64,000 nt of DNA, from positions 4,850,001 through 4,914,000 of the forward strand of contig OY829540.1 in NCBI GenBank assembly GCA_963691705.1. The letters are read 5' to 3'. Position 1 is the first letter of the stretch; each line of letters begins with the position of its first letter. The translations under genes were made by a program, and so were the position numbers. Below are positions 41,901 through 53,241 of the stretch, in pieces. The notes beneath the pieces were generated by a model that saw only the letters and a program-made list of their open reading frames with translations, made no database searches and was not told the origin of the DNA. The DNA comes from Viola odorata. Lineage: Eukaryota; Streptophyta; Magnoliopsida; Malpighiales; Violaceae.

Positions 41901-42881
41901 ATCCTGTCTAGCACGAGGTCCTCCTCTTGAAGCTCCTCTAAACGCTTCTCCACTTTACCATAAACCTCAGCATTCCATCTCTTGATTATCTGTTTCAACC
42001 ATCTTAACTTCTGAATTACTCTGCAAGATCCTGGAATTTCATTGGTAGCCTCACTCCACCAATTAGCCACCAATTTTTTGAAGCCCACAACTTCCCACCA
42101 AATACCTTGATCTCTAAAAGGTTTTGGGCCCCAATTGACAGAGTCTTGAGCAAGAAGCAAAGGAGAGTGATCAGAACCATGTCTGGGCAGTGGGGACAGC
42201 ATATCTCTTTGCAGAAGAGTGCCCCATCCAGCTTGGATGAAGACCCTGTCCAGTCTGCTTCTACTGATCGCATTAGCCCACGTGAACCGTCTCCCTACTA
42301 GTCTCATATCCTGAAGCCTGCATCTGGCCACCCATTCTTGGAAATCCTCCATACCTCTTGCATTGCCTGAACCATTAAGCCTTTCAGAGGGCGATAGGAT
42401 TTCATTAAAATCTCCTCCAATAAGGACAGGATGAGGGCAACTCTCAACAAGAAGAGCTAAAGAGTCCCACAATTGACGTCTTCTATCCACATCATTGTAC
42501 GCATAGACATTCAAGACAACACACCGGAGATTACCTCTTTTCAGAATACCTTCTATCCAAATGAACCGCTCTCCAGAAAATGATCGATCAACTGAAAAGG
42601 AGGTACTATTCCACATAGTGAGTAACCCTCCAGAACGCCCATTAGACGGAGCACTCAACCAACGCGCCTCCTGATTCCCCCACAAGGACTGAATGAAGAA
42701 CTCGTTAATTTCCTCCAATTTGGTTTCCTGGAGCAAGCAAAAATCTAAGTGCTCCCTGTGCCAACAACGCTTGACAAACTTCCTCTTCCTGGCTGCTCTC
42801 AACCCTCTACTATTCCAAGTCATCAAACTAACCATTGAAAATAGAGACAAAATCCAAAGGCGAACTAACGAATTGGAGGAA
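38975..42881 (-). mobile_element. L1-type LINE (3.9 kb) with 39-bp TSD
   Basis: Flanked by identical 39-bp copies (38936-38974 and 42882-42920). The 3' end is an A-rich tail (T run at 38986-38993 on +). The element holds ORF2 only; no ORF1 precedes it, so it is 5'-truncated just before ORF2 or belongs to an ORF1-less form. Very little decay is visible: one in-frame stop in about 1232 codons. Inserted into the outer hAT. Confidence 0.9.
39149..42850 (-). pseudogene. LINE ORF2 (endonuclease-reverse transcriptase), one stop
   Basis: Reading right to left from the ATG at 42850. An apurinic-type endonuclease comes first (MTWNSRGL, QETKLEE, GGDFNEIL, GSDHSPLLL). The reverse transcriptase follows (FRPISLVSSFYKIISKI, LDFEKAYDSVEW, LKQGCSMSPYLFN, catalytic FADD), then an extended C-terminal region and a zf-RVT zinc-binding domain (CSMCDTQEESVHHILLHC). 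A single TGA at 39845-39847 interrupts the frame before the zf-RVT part; the frame then continues unchanged to 39149. Family function: nicks target DNA and reverse-transcribes its own RNA at the nick. The stop would remove the last ~230 residues, so activity is doubtful. Confidence 0.9.
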
Positions 42882-42920
42882 ATATATATATGGAGTTGGA
42901 ATATGTTTTTTCATTTCTTA
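42882..42920. repeat. LINE target-site duplication, right copy
   Basis: Exact copy of 38936-38974, marking the 5' border of the LINE at 42881. Confidence 0.92.
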
Positions 42921-43713
42921 GTTTTATTATAGGGAATTTATATGTTTTTATTTTCTTTCAAGTGGTTTATTGGAATTGAAATTGTGTTATAATGATAATA
43001 ATATATTTTTTAAAATGATAATATTATTGTTAATTATATTAATAGTTAGATAGCTAACTTTTTAACAACATATCAATAATAAGAGTTTGTCATGAATTTA
43101 TAAATGAAACTCTTATAATATATATTTTTTCTATTGATAAGATTCGAATTTGAACCATATTTAATTTATTAAAAAACATAATAAATTAATATTTTAAAAA
43201 ATCACGCTATATATCATTAATTGTCATTAAATATTACAAAAATATAAGTTACATTTCTCGATTTATTCATAACGTTATTTATCAAGAATAAATAACTTGT
43301 TGAAGCCAAAGTTAGTTTTTAATTTTTTGTACGATGTGTCAAGATTAATATCATCTTTCAATTAACTATTTTCAATTGATCTATAGTTTAATATATAAAA
43401 CCACGACTCCTTAAGAGTTTTTTTTATCTTAATTAAATATCTTTTTTTTTTTTTTAAATCCAATTATACAAAACACATGTTTCATTTGATATTTTTACGA
43501 CTTGTTTGGTTACCCGTAATGTACCACAAGAAATGTGAATGGATTCAATGGAGGTAGGGAGTGATAATTATGGAGTATGTCTTAATGTGTTTAGTATCTT
43601 AGCACTAGAAATGAGAATAAAAAAGTTTGAATGACTCGTTATTTTGATTTGGTATGAATGACAAAGATTGAGAAAATGAAAGTAAATTTCTATTTTACTT
43701 TTTATTTCCATGG
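42921..43713. other. Interior of the outer hAT between LINE and Ogre-like element
   Basis: AT-rich, non-coding sequence that belongs to the outer hAT. It ends in CATGG, the left copy of the LTR element's target duplication (43709-43713). Confidence 0.6.
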
Positions 43714-46388
43714 TGTTGCTACCCGATTTTTGACATAAGTCATCATTACCATATCATAACATACCCACATTTTTATTTTTATCGTCCATGATTATTGTTG
43801 ATTATTATTAAGTATTATTATTATTATTATCATTATCATTATTACCATTATTTATCCTGGTATTTTGTTTTATGTTTTTGTTCGTATTTTTATTCGAGCT
43901 TTTATCAGTTTATCGGACCATTAGCTCGAACTAATTACCCATAATCGCCGAACCAGCTCTTCCTCCTTATTTTTCAAACGAAATCAGACACACTCTGCTC
44001 ACATCTCCCATTTTTCAAACAGAATCAGATACCCTTCGTTTTTCAAAGATCTCTCTGACCTTCAAAGATCGTCTCGCTCCTACCCGTTACCTCATTAATG
44101 CACCGATCTCCCTCCCCCTTACCTTACCCTCTATAAATCCATCCCTCTGCCAAATCAATCGGGGCCTCTCGGTCAGCTTCAACCACCTCACAAATCAACC
44201 AATCTCAATCCCTGCAACAAGCCTCCCAAACTGATCCCAAATCCACCCCTAAAATCAGCCAGCAAACAACCCAAAACAGCCCTAAAATCAACCAGCAATC
44301 AGCCCTAAATCCACCCCTAAATCCACCTAAAATCAACCAGCAATCAGCCCTAAATCCACCCCTAAAATCAGCCAGCAAACAACCCAAAACAGCCCCTAAA
44401 ATCAACCAGCAATCACCCCGAAAACCACCCAAAATCAGCCCCAAATCAACCAGCAATCAGCCCCAAAAAACCATTCAAAATCAGTCCTAAAATCTACCCA
44501 AATCAGCCCCAAAATCCACCCAAAAACCCCACCCAAAATCAGAACCAACAAAACCCAGCCTCACTGCTCTACCCGCCAACAAAACCCAGCCACCACCGTC
44601 CCGATCGCCGCCGAACTCCACAGCCACTCACCCGATCGCCGCTGCTCGCCGCTGCTCCTACGCTCCCTCGCCACCACAGTAATCCCCTTTATTTTCCTGT
44701 TGCCGTGATGTTTGTTTATTTGTTTAATGGTGCAGGAAAAGATTTAAGAAGAAGGGGAAGAGGTGTTTGGGTGGAGATGATGACAGGCGGCGTTAAAGGG
44801 AGAAAGGAGATGAGATGTGATTGTAGGGTTGGGGCTGATTTTGTTATTCATTAAGTTTGGGCTTGGCCAATAGGCCGGCCCATTAGGAAGGAAGGAGGCA
44901 AAGATGGGCTGAGGGTTATTAGGCTGGCCCCTCAGGAGTTGTTTTTATTTATTTATTCGTAGTTTGCTCATATGCATGCTTGTAATATTTATTTATCCGT
45001 TTATTTGTTTATCACTTGTGCTACTAATCGATTTGTGATGCAGGTACCCGCCCGAAGGAATTTTCGTTAGTTTATCCTATTTATTATACGATTGAATGCA
45101 TGATTATTTAGAATTGTTAGAATTTAAAATAAACTTTTTTGCATGAGAATTAATTTATATCTATAACTCCCTTTAATAATTTCACTCAAATCGACCCTTG
45201 CTTGAACGAATTAGGCTTAGTAATTACTCAACATTTTATTTTGTTAAATGCATGAAATAAAATAGGATTATTATTAAACATCACGCTTTAATTTAATTGC
45301 ATGATTATTGATTATTAAAATCCTCAAATCTTCAATAATCCCCACAAATCAAAACGAATAAAATCAATCAAAGAAAACTAAACAAAGTAGTAAATAAACG
45401 TAGGATTAATCTTTTCCAATAACTTAAGCTCCTCTAAATTTTTAGGATAGTAAATCACCGGAAATACAAATCATTTGAAAGTGGAAAGATAGTAAATGGG
45501 CCTTAAGCCCAACTCGTAGAAAATACCTCCATATTTAATCCCCCTTATCATTAGAGTTACCTTTTAAAATGAGATTTAAATCTTTAATGTTGCGTGATTG
45601 TTTAAATTTAGTAATCCCTTGATATTTACTTTATGCTCATGGATGTATTAATGTTATCTTGATGAATGTGTTATGTGCGCGGCTTCAACCCCACTTCCCA
45701 GTTTTTTCTCTTTTCAACGTGTTTTCTCGCATTCATATAAATGATACTTTGCTAGTCTATGCATGCTTAGAATCACCTAGTAAATAGGATTAATCATATG
45801 CATTGGCCCAATGATGATAGTGTTTCAAACGTGATGATAGTGGATTTGTTCACCGTGATTCGTCTGTGATTCACTAGGGTCGTCGCTTTGGTAAAGATTA
45901 ATAATAAAATGGTAGTAATTTCACCAAAATTGGCATGTAATCGGACTAATTTTGAACTCGATTAAATTAAACCGGAATAGGTATATAACCAACCTTTTTC
46001 ATGTTTTAGAGATTAAAAATGTTATTTTCTGTTAAACAACTCGACAATAATTAGGATAAAATCAATCAAACCGACTTAAAGCTAAAGCGACGATACCTCC
46101 CCTGAGGGCCCAATTACTTGTTTTCAACATGATTTTTAAACACCTCTTTTTAGAACCGGTAACCTTTTTAGGATGAGACTTGGGTGCCTCGCACCTTCCC
46201 AAGTCCATAAATCGACCCCGAACCGTAGTTCTCGGGTTTAGACCCTTTTATTTGTGCCTTAGTTTTATTTTATTTTCTTCTTCTTTTTCGAACTTTTTAG
46301 GTTTCCCTAAACCTTAGAAAATAGGGTGGCGACTTCATTGTTATGTGAATTTCTTTGCATCCCGAATTTCGCTCGCGACGGCGCGACA
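43714..46388 (+). repeat. 5' LTR (2675 bp)
   Basis: Aligns end to end with 57655-60362, the only length difference being 33 bp in the CAGCCAGCAAACAACCC-type repeat zone. TG...CA termini. It contains a pyrimidine-rich zone at 43940-44160 with CTATAAATCC (44131-44140), a good TATA box for U3. The CAGGTACCCG junction at 45040 and the AATAAA-like sites are of uncertain use. Confidence 0.95.
44215..44530. repeat. Low-complexity tandem repeats in the LTR
   Basis: Units of roughly 20-35 bp built from AAATCCACCCCTAAAATCAG and CCAGCAAACAACCCAAAACA, repeated with variation. The 3' LTR has one additional 33-bp unit here. The strand bias makes a long open frame on the minus strand, which I treat as an artefact. 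Confidence 0.85.
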
Positions 46389-46391
46389 GTT

Positions 46392-46409
46392 TGGCGACTT
46401 CACTGGGGA
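46392..46409 (+). promoter_or_regulatory. Primer-binding site (tRNA-complementary)
   Basis: TGGCGACTTCACTGGGGA three bases after the 5' LTR. Its start TGG pairs with a tRNA CCA end. Ogre elements are reported to use tRNA-Arg; the exact tRNA was not checked. A near copy lies inside the LTR at 46327-46340. Confidence 0.75.
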
Positions 46410-46944
46410 CTAGAGGGTCGAAGCCGGAATTATTTGCTTGAGGTGTTTATTGTTATTATTTATTTGTTCATTCGCTTTGATATCAACTGTTGTATTCTCA
46501 CGTGCATTTCACGCATAATGCCCTTTCGCCGGGCCTTCCCAAATAGGATTAGATTGGTATTAGTGAAGCCCTGAGGACTTGGGTCCCAGTCAGCTTTCAT
46601 GAACCCTAACTCGGACTAGAACCCCTAAATGGGTGAACGCCCCGATTCTTTTGTGTTTCGGTCAGCAATCACGTATCCATTTACTGAGGGACCACTTCTT
46701 GGTATCGTCCGGGAGCCTTTCAGCCAGTTAGAAGTAGTTGGAGTTACCCAAGCATGTGCATCACAATCGCGTGTGTATTGTTCAAAGTGATTCCTTATTG
46801 CCATGATTCTCTTTTTTTTATGTATCCATTAATTTATTTCCATCCTTGTTATTATTTTATTTTGCGTATTAACATGTTTATGATATTCGATTTGCTAATA
46901 CATGTTTGGTACTTGTGACAGGACCCACCTTGCTTATTCATTCG

Positions 46945-48696
46945 ATGGCTGTACCCACTATGCTTTCACTTGATACTTTTGGGAAAAAGAGTTACAATGA
47001 CCAGTTGATGCACGGGAACATGTTAGAACCGGGTTTTGTTTCGGATGTCATGACCAAGGTTAGCGCGGAGAAGGTAGATTTTGATGCTACAAAGATCAAA
47101 GAATTGAGAAATGAGCTTACTGTTGATGAGAAAGTGCAATTCCAATGCAAGTATGGGAAACTGTTAATGCTAATAGATGTGAAGGTTGACCTAAGTTGCA
47201 TCCGAGCGGCTCTGCAATTCTGGGACCCATGCTACCGATGTTTTTCTTTCGACAAAGGAATAGATTTGACTCCTACTCTAGAGGAGTACGCCGCATTATT
47301 ATGCTTTGTTCCCCCAGTATCATGCATTTATCAGAATGTCCTTGTTAAGTCTGATAGTATCAAATCGAGTTTGGACAAATTGGTGGGAATCCCAACTCGT
47401 TGGAGGAATGAGAATTATGCGTGGGGTTGGTCGGATATCGTCAAACAATTTCATTTGTCTCAAGGGGAGCAGCGATTAAAGATCCTAGCCTTTGCCATAA
47501 TGGGTTTAGTCTTACTTCCTAAGATGAAGGATTGTGTCGATTTTGAGGCGGCTAATGTGTTTCATGAGATGGAAAGGAATAAAATCAACCCTACAACGGC
47601 TATTCTGGCAGAGACATTCCGCTCCTTAGACTGTTGCAGGCGAACTGGGAAAGGAAAACTCACTTGTTGCACTCAACTTTTAACAGTATGGTTGGTCAGT
47701 CACTTCAAGCAGGCACCGAACCAGTCTCTGTTTTCTCCAAGCTATCTAGGCACGGATCCCTTGGTGAAGGTCATTATGGGAGTGGGCCAAGAAGTAGCCG
47801 TGGATAAATGGAAAATGGAAGATAAAGAAACCTGGGTCGACAGATTCCTGAATCTTTCTGAAGAAAATATCGACAGACACGCCAAATGGTTGCGAGCCGC
47901 TAATCCTATTGTAAGTTGCGGGGACTTATTATGGGTCCCATTGATCGGAGCAAGGGGATGCGTGCCCTATTGCCCAGCTCTAGTCCTTGGTCAATTTTGC
48001 ATCATGCAAATTATCCCCGCCACTTTCGGTATGTCAATCTCAAGTCTTCCGCACTCAGGAGAAACTGACACTCTACGCCAGTATGTGAACGAATGGCGCA
48101 CTCCATTTTGCCTTGAGGGACATACTATCCCTACTCAGCCGACAAAGGAATACTCAGAATGGAGGAGGAACAGGATTAATGGAAATGTTTTGCCCCTCCC
48201 AGAAAATAGGAAGCCTATGGAAGAAGAAGGTGAACGCCATGCCAATGCGGGGGTTAACTATGTGACCCACGCCCTGTTGATGGAGCAGTTGCGGATGACA
48301 AGAGAAGAGCGAGATCAGTTGTTGACAGAAAAAGATATTTGGTTGACTGAAAAGATGGATTTAGAGCTTCAGCTACACAGATGGGAAATGCGTCATAAGG
48401 AGCACGTGCGGGTAAACCGTGTGAACCAAAGGATAGCCCAAGAAAACTTTAGAAGGAGGTTGAAGGGAGAAGTCAATAAAAGGGAGATTTCAAGCACTTT
48501 GGTCCGAGAGAAAGATGCAATGATTGAGATTTTGACTGATCGCATCAAAGAGACAACCAGCATGGATGGAGAGAATCAAGTATTGCAAGCCCGAGTGGCC
48601 GTTTTAGAAGCTGAAGTGAAGGTGCAGAAGAAGAAGGTTGCCTTGATGGAGCAGATAGGAGAAAATTCCACCAGCAGTCAAGCCTCAAGATGTTGA
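46945..48696 (+). CDS. Ogre ORF1 protein (plant-mobile-domain/DUF7745-like)
   Basis: An open frame with first ATG at 46945, about 583 codons. The N-terminal two thirds resemble the aminotransferase-like 'plant mobile domain' / DUF7745 family found in Ogre and Tat elements. Landmarks are WDPCYRCFSFDKGIDLTPTLEEY, a GIPTRWRNE stretch, and FRSLDCCRRTGKGKLTCCTQL. The C-terminal third (about residue 440 on) is charged and predicted coiled coil (MEQLRMTREERDQLLTEKD). Its role in the retrotransposon cycle is unknown; domain assignment is from memory of family patterns. The frame is intact, unlike gag. Confidence 0.75.
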   Translation: MAVPTMLSLDTFGKKSYNDQLMHGNMLEPGFVSDVMTKVSAEKVDFDATKIKELRNELTVDEKVQFQCKYGKLLMLIDVKVDLSCIRAALQFWDPCYRCFSFDKGIDLTPTLEEYAALLCFVPPVSCIYQNVLVKSDSIKSSLDKLVGIPTRWRNENYAWGWSDIVKQFHLSQGEQRLKILAFAIMGLVLLPKMKDCVDFEAANVFHEMERNKINPTTAILAETFRSLDCCRRTGKGKLTCCTQLLTVWLVSHFKQAPNQSLFSPSYLGTDPLVKVIMGVGQEVAVDKWKMEDKETWVDRFLNLSEENIDRHAKWLRAANPIVSCGDLLWVPLIGARGCVPYCPALVLGQFCIMQIIPATFGMSISSLPHSGETDTLRQYVNEWRTPFCLEGHTIPTQPTKEYSEWRRNRINGNVLPLPENRKPMEEEGERHANAGVNYVTHALLMEQLRMTREERDQLLTEKDIWLTEKMDLELQLHRWEMRHKEHVRVNRVNQRIAQENFRRRLKGEVNKREISSTLVREKDAMIEILTDRIKETTSMDGENQVLQARVAVLEAEVKVQKKKVALMEQIGENSTSSQASRC

Positions 48697-49455
48697 TTTA
48701 TTTTTGTGATTCGAATGGTTGTATTTTTTTAATGGGAGCAAGTACTTGGTGGTGTTTTACTTTGGGTGTACCTTTTTCAAATGATTAGTCACATTCATAT
48801 GAATGATGACTATTTCTTCTTCATGTATGGTTACCATTTGCGATTGCTTGACCCTACCTTGCTTCGATGCTTCCTTTTTATTTCCCTTCGTATTTTCGGG
48901 AATGAGTAAAAAGTTCCCTTTGTGATTTCGAGAATGAATTGGAGCCCTTCTCTTGCAAATTAGATTTGACAGCTAGAGATAGATAAAGAAGATTATTCAT
49001 GATCCAAGATTGAATTTGGATTTTGGAAAAGAAACGTAAGGGGCGGGGACCCTAGTCTTGTTAAAGGCTAGGAAAGGCTGTCACTTACGGGATCCTCCAT
49101 CTTCCATCTTGATCAAGGAACCATCAATATATGTTATCGGAAATGAATAGAAGCTTCCCTTTTGGATTTCGGGAATGAATAGAAGCTTCCCTAGTAACCT
49201 TCGTCAGTGTGATGATTTGAAGATTGTTTCATGTTCCTTTCCTTCCGAATCTCAAAAGTATCAAGTGAAAGATCGAAGAGGAGCCGGAGATTTGAATAAG
49301 CGGAGTGGAGTCCTCAAGGTAGCATTTCTGTCTGTTATTATTATTATTCCTAAGAATTTACACCTACCTTTTCTCTTTGTTTTCAGAAAAAGATAGCTCC
49401 TAAGAAAAGAACTATTCCTCAAAAGCTCCACGCTACCAGACTTCAAACACGGAAA
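48697..49455 (+). other. ORF1-gag spacer
   Basis: Non-coding or partly coding. It includes imperfect repeats of GGGAATGAATAGAAGCTTCC (about 49139 and 49171). From the ATG at 49175 a frame runs to a GT at 49319; an AG at 49386 would restore phase 0 into gag, a possible short intron of 68 bp. Confidence 0.5.
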
Positions 49456-52400
49456 ATGACGGAACAAGTGGTGACGGATAAGGCATTTGAAACAAGGATA
49501 GCGGAATTGGAGGAACAACTTCGAACTACTAGAGAACGGGCCCTCCAAGCCGAAAAAGAGCGGGATGAGATAATGCATGCTAAAACCCGGAAAGATCCTG
49601 AAGGGCCAACTCTTGACTATCCTCTTGGTTTTTATCCCTCTTCCAGTCATGCGACAGGACCTATCTCTTCATCTGTTGCTGCGGGTTCGTCCATTTCTCA
49701 ACCATTTTCCGGTCAAGGGGTCCAATGGCAAAGTCCTTTCCTTGGTTTCAACTCACTCACTACGCCAGCCGTCACAAGTACTGTTATTAGTACGTTTGGA
49801 CAAGACGTTCCACCTCTTAATCCTTCTCTTGCTGATCTCACTCTCGGTTCTGGTAAAAATCAGGATCACTCTAAATTCCAGTATGTCCAACCAACTCAGA
49901 GCCACCCTACTCAATTTGCAGTACCTGAACTTTCAAGAGTTCTATTCCCTAGTGGGAATCGGACCCAACCACAGGGTTCTTTTGAGCATCCACAAACCGT
50001 TGGTTTTGTTCCCGTTAAAGCAGAAGGGCCAAGTCATGATAGGTTGAGCCTGCTAGAGGAAAGACTAAGGGCAGTGGAAGGAGCGGACCCCTTTGATCCT
50101 ATGGGTCCCGCTGATATGTGCATGGTACCAGGGATCACGATGCCCCTGAACTTCAAGATTCCAGAATTTGAGAAGTATACTGGAATTGAATGCCCCAAGA
50201 CTCATCTCAGGGTCTACTGTAACAAAATGTCTGAAGTGATACATAATGAGCCTCTGTTGATTCACCTATTTAGAGAAAGTTTGGCCAGACATGCTTTGAC
50301 TTGGTACATGGGTTTGGATAGAATCAAGATTCGGACTTGGAGAGATTTATCTGATGCTTTCCTAAAGTAATACAAGTTTAATACAGAAGTGGCGCCTGAC
50401 CGTTCCGATTTGCAGAACATGGAGAAGAAGGATAATGAATTGGTGAAAGCTTATGCTCAAAGATGGAGAGAACTAGCTGCAAGGATTTATCCCCCTTTGA
50501 ATGACAAGGAGCTTGTGTCCATTTTTGTGAATACTTTCAAGTCCCCCTATTACACGTATCTGATTTCCAACCCATCTAGTAGCTTTTCCGACATGGTCTT
50601 AGTTGCTGAAAGAGTTGAACAAGGAATTAAATCAGGAAGGATCATTGTTCCCACGCCAGAGGTAACACCTAAGAAAACGCCCATCCCGAAGAAAGATGTC
50701 AGCTTTGTTTCCCCCCAGCCAACTCATCAAAAACCTTTTCCGCCACCTCCACCTTATTCCTCGCCACCACCATACCCTTTCCCATCACCACCACCACCAC
50801 CATCACTATATCAACCTACCTTCTTCCCATCAATGCCTGTTGCCAACGTGGCTCCTCAATACCCAGCATCATTTCCACCTTTCCCATCACCTCCACCACA
50901 AATGCCACAGCAACCTACACAACCCAGACCATATAACCCACCAAAAAACCCAAGCAACCAAAACAATCGCTGGAACCATGAACCATTACCACCTCTTCCT
51001 GTTCCTTTGGGGGAAATCTACAAACATCTTCTAGCAGCAGGGCAGATTGCACCTACTCCGATCCAACCTCTCCAACCTCCTTACCCAAAATGGTATGACC
51101 CAAATGCTAGATGCACGTACCATGCTGGAGCCCCAGGACACACTCTAGAGAATTGTACTGCTTTTAAGGGAAAGGTTCATCATCTGATCAAGTGTGGATG
51201 GATCTCTTTCGAAGGGTTAGCCAAAGGACCTAACACGACCACCAACCCACTTCCAAACCATGCCCCAGGTGGTGGAGGAGTGAATGTTGTTTCTGTGAAA
51301 GAATTTGTTAACCATTCCCCTTCAATATTGGGAGTACCCCGAAAAGAGCTTTTTCATGCGCTAGTCCAAGGAGGGTATCTTCAACGCTCCGAAAATAGCA
51401 GTTGTTTGTTTTGCCCGGGGGCAAGAAAACATGGAGTCCAAGACTGTGCAGTGTTCTTACAGAAGGTGGAACAGTTGATGGATTTTGGGATTATTCAGAT
51501 TGAGAAGAAGACCTATGTGGCGGAAGAGGTTGGTGTCATTGAGGACGGTTTTTCTTCTCCTTATTCCTTTGAGTATGTATCCCAAACGGGCGCCTCCACC
51601 ATGGCTCCGCCCAAGTTAGTCTTCAAGTTTGCCCAGAATATCCCTACCAAAGATTTGCATGCCGTCCCTTTCAATTACGGGTACGAAGTTGTTACTACCC
51701 CTCCTTTTGTTGCGCCAACAGGGCCAGTAATGGGTGAAACTTCTAATATTGGGGGCATGACTCGGAGCGGAAGGTGTTATGTCTCTGAAGAAGTTGAGCT
51801 ACAAAGGCAAGCCAAATGAAAAAGTTTGATGTTACCTGAGAAGATAGCTGAAAAAGTACAAGAATCGAACAAACCAGTGTCTGAGGATGACGCCACTGAA
51901 TTTTTGAAGATCATGAAGCAAAGTGAATTCAGTATCATTGAGCAGCTGAAGAAAACCCCAGCCCGTATCTCTATCATGGAGCTAATCCTTACTTCAGAGC
52001 CACATCGCCGAGCCCTCTTAAAGGTGTTGAATGAAGCCTTTGTAACTAAGGATATTACTGTAGAAGGAGTGGGGAACCTGATTGGGAGAATTCAAGCTGT
52101 GAGTAGCATTACCTTTTCCGAAGAAGAGATGGACCCGGCCGGGACCGGTCATAACAAAGCTCTCTACATCACGGTAGAATGCAAAGGCCATGTTGTAGCA
52201 AAAGCCTTGATTGATAATGGGTCTGCACTGAATGTCTTACCTAAACATGTCCTGGAACAGCTGCCAGTTGACATATCTCATATGAAGCCGAGTGGGATGA
52301 TGGCTAGAGCTTTTGATGGTACTATCCGAGAAATCATTGGAAACATTGATCTAGATGTGGTTATTGGCCCCCATACCTTCACTTTAACCTTCCAAGTAAT

Positions 52401-53084
52401 GGAAATCCGACCTGCTTATAGTATGCTTCTGGGACGACCATGGATCCACTCAGCAGGAGCTGTTCCTTCTTCCTTACACCAATGCATCAAGTATGTGATG
52501 GATGGTGTCCTCATCACGGTAAAGGCAGAGGAAGCTTTGATTTTGGCTAAGCATTCTTCTGTGCCCTACATCGAGACTACTGAAACTTTGGAGAGTTCAT
52601 TCCAAGCTTTTGAGATCGTGAATGCTGATTGGATAAGAGAAGGATCCCTCATTCCTGAGCCTAAGATCTCTAAAGCTGCTATAATGACTGCCAAGGTGAT
52701 GCTGAAAGATGGCTTCCAGTTTGAAAAGGGGCTCAGAGTCAAGTTACAAGGATCGAAGAGCTTCGGAGACCGTTTCGGTTTGGGGTACAAGCCAAGCAAG
52801 GCCGATTTTGATAGGGTCTCTAAGGAAAAGAAAGAGAGGCGTCTCGCTAAGTTGTTTGGGCATGACGTGCCAAACATGAAGATGGCTATCCCTCACATCA
52901 GGGTAACGTTCCCTTTTGCAGCTGAAGTCATCAACCCTGGTTCTGTCATGATCAAAACGACTTCGGACTTCCACATTTGTACTCTTGGAGAAGAAGAACC
53001 GTCTCACAGTTCATTCATTTCCGTGAAGAAGTCTGGGGAGCTAGTGTGCAACTGGACCGCTACCGTGCTTCCCGATGTCTCTAT
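49456..53084 (+). pseudogene. Ogre gag-protease, two in-frame stops
   Basis: One reading frame from the ATG at 49456. A coiled-coil N-terminus leads into a retrotransposon gag domain (to about 50570), then a long Pro-rich linker (50700-51000), then two Cys/His segments (CTYHAGAPGHTLENC and CLFCPGARKHGVQDC). An aspartic protease with active site DNGSALNVLP (about 52212) follows, near the end. TAA at 50368-50370 and TGA at 51817-51819 interrupt it; the frame is unchanged across both. The change is consistent with C-to-T substitution at CAA and CGA codons. By family, gag forms the particle and the protease matures the polyprotein. With these stops this copy would need help in trans. Confidence 0.88.
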
Positions 53085-53241
53085 GTAATTTCTTTTTTTC
53101 AAGACATGCATCCATGGCTTTTAAATTTCCCTAAACGGAGAAAACTCTTTTGTAGAGCTTATGCTCCCTTTTATCGTATTAATATAATTACGCGGTTTCC
53201 TTTCCAAATATCTTTTGTCTTTTGTATTTATTTTTTTTCAG
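53085..53241 (+). other. Putative Ogre intron between protease and RT
   Basis: Donor GTAATT at 53085, pyrimidine tract and acceptor TTTTTTTTCAG ending at 53241, 157 bp. The gag-protease frame meets a TAA within the intron, and removing it joins the protease frame in phase to the RT frame. This agrees with the known intron at this place in Ogre elements, where partial splicing controls the Gag:Pol ratio. Confidence 0.8.

Noticed and set aside
44205..44456. Long minus-strand frame rich in Leu, Gly and Trp in the 5' LTR (also at 58146-58430).
   Set aside because: It is a by-product of the tandem-repeat zone on the other strand, and lengthens by exactly one repeat unit in the other LTR.
46326..46574. 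Open frame spanning the 5' LTR end and PBS.
   Set aside because: Crosses the functional LTR/PBS border of the retrotransposon and has no recognisable domain.
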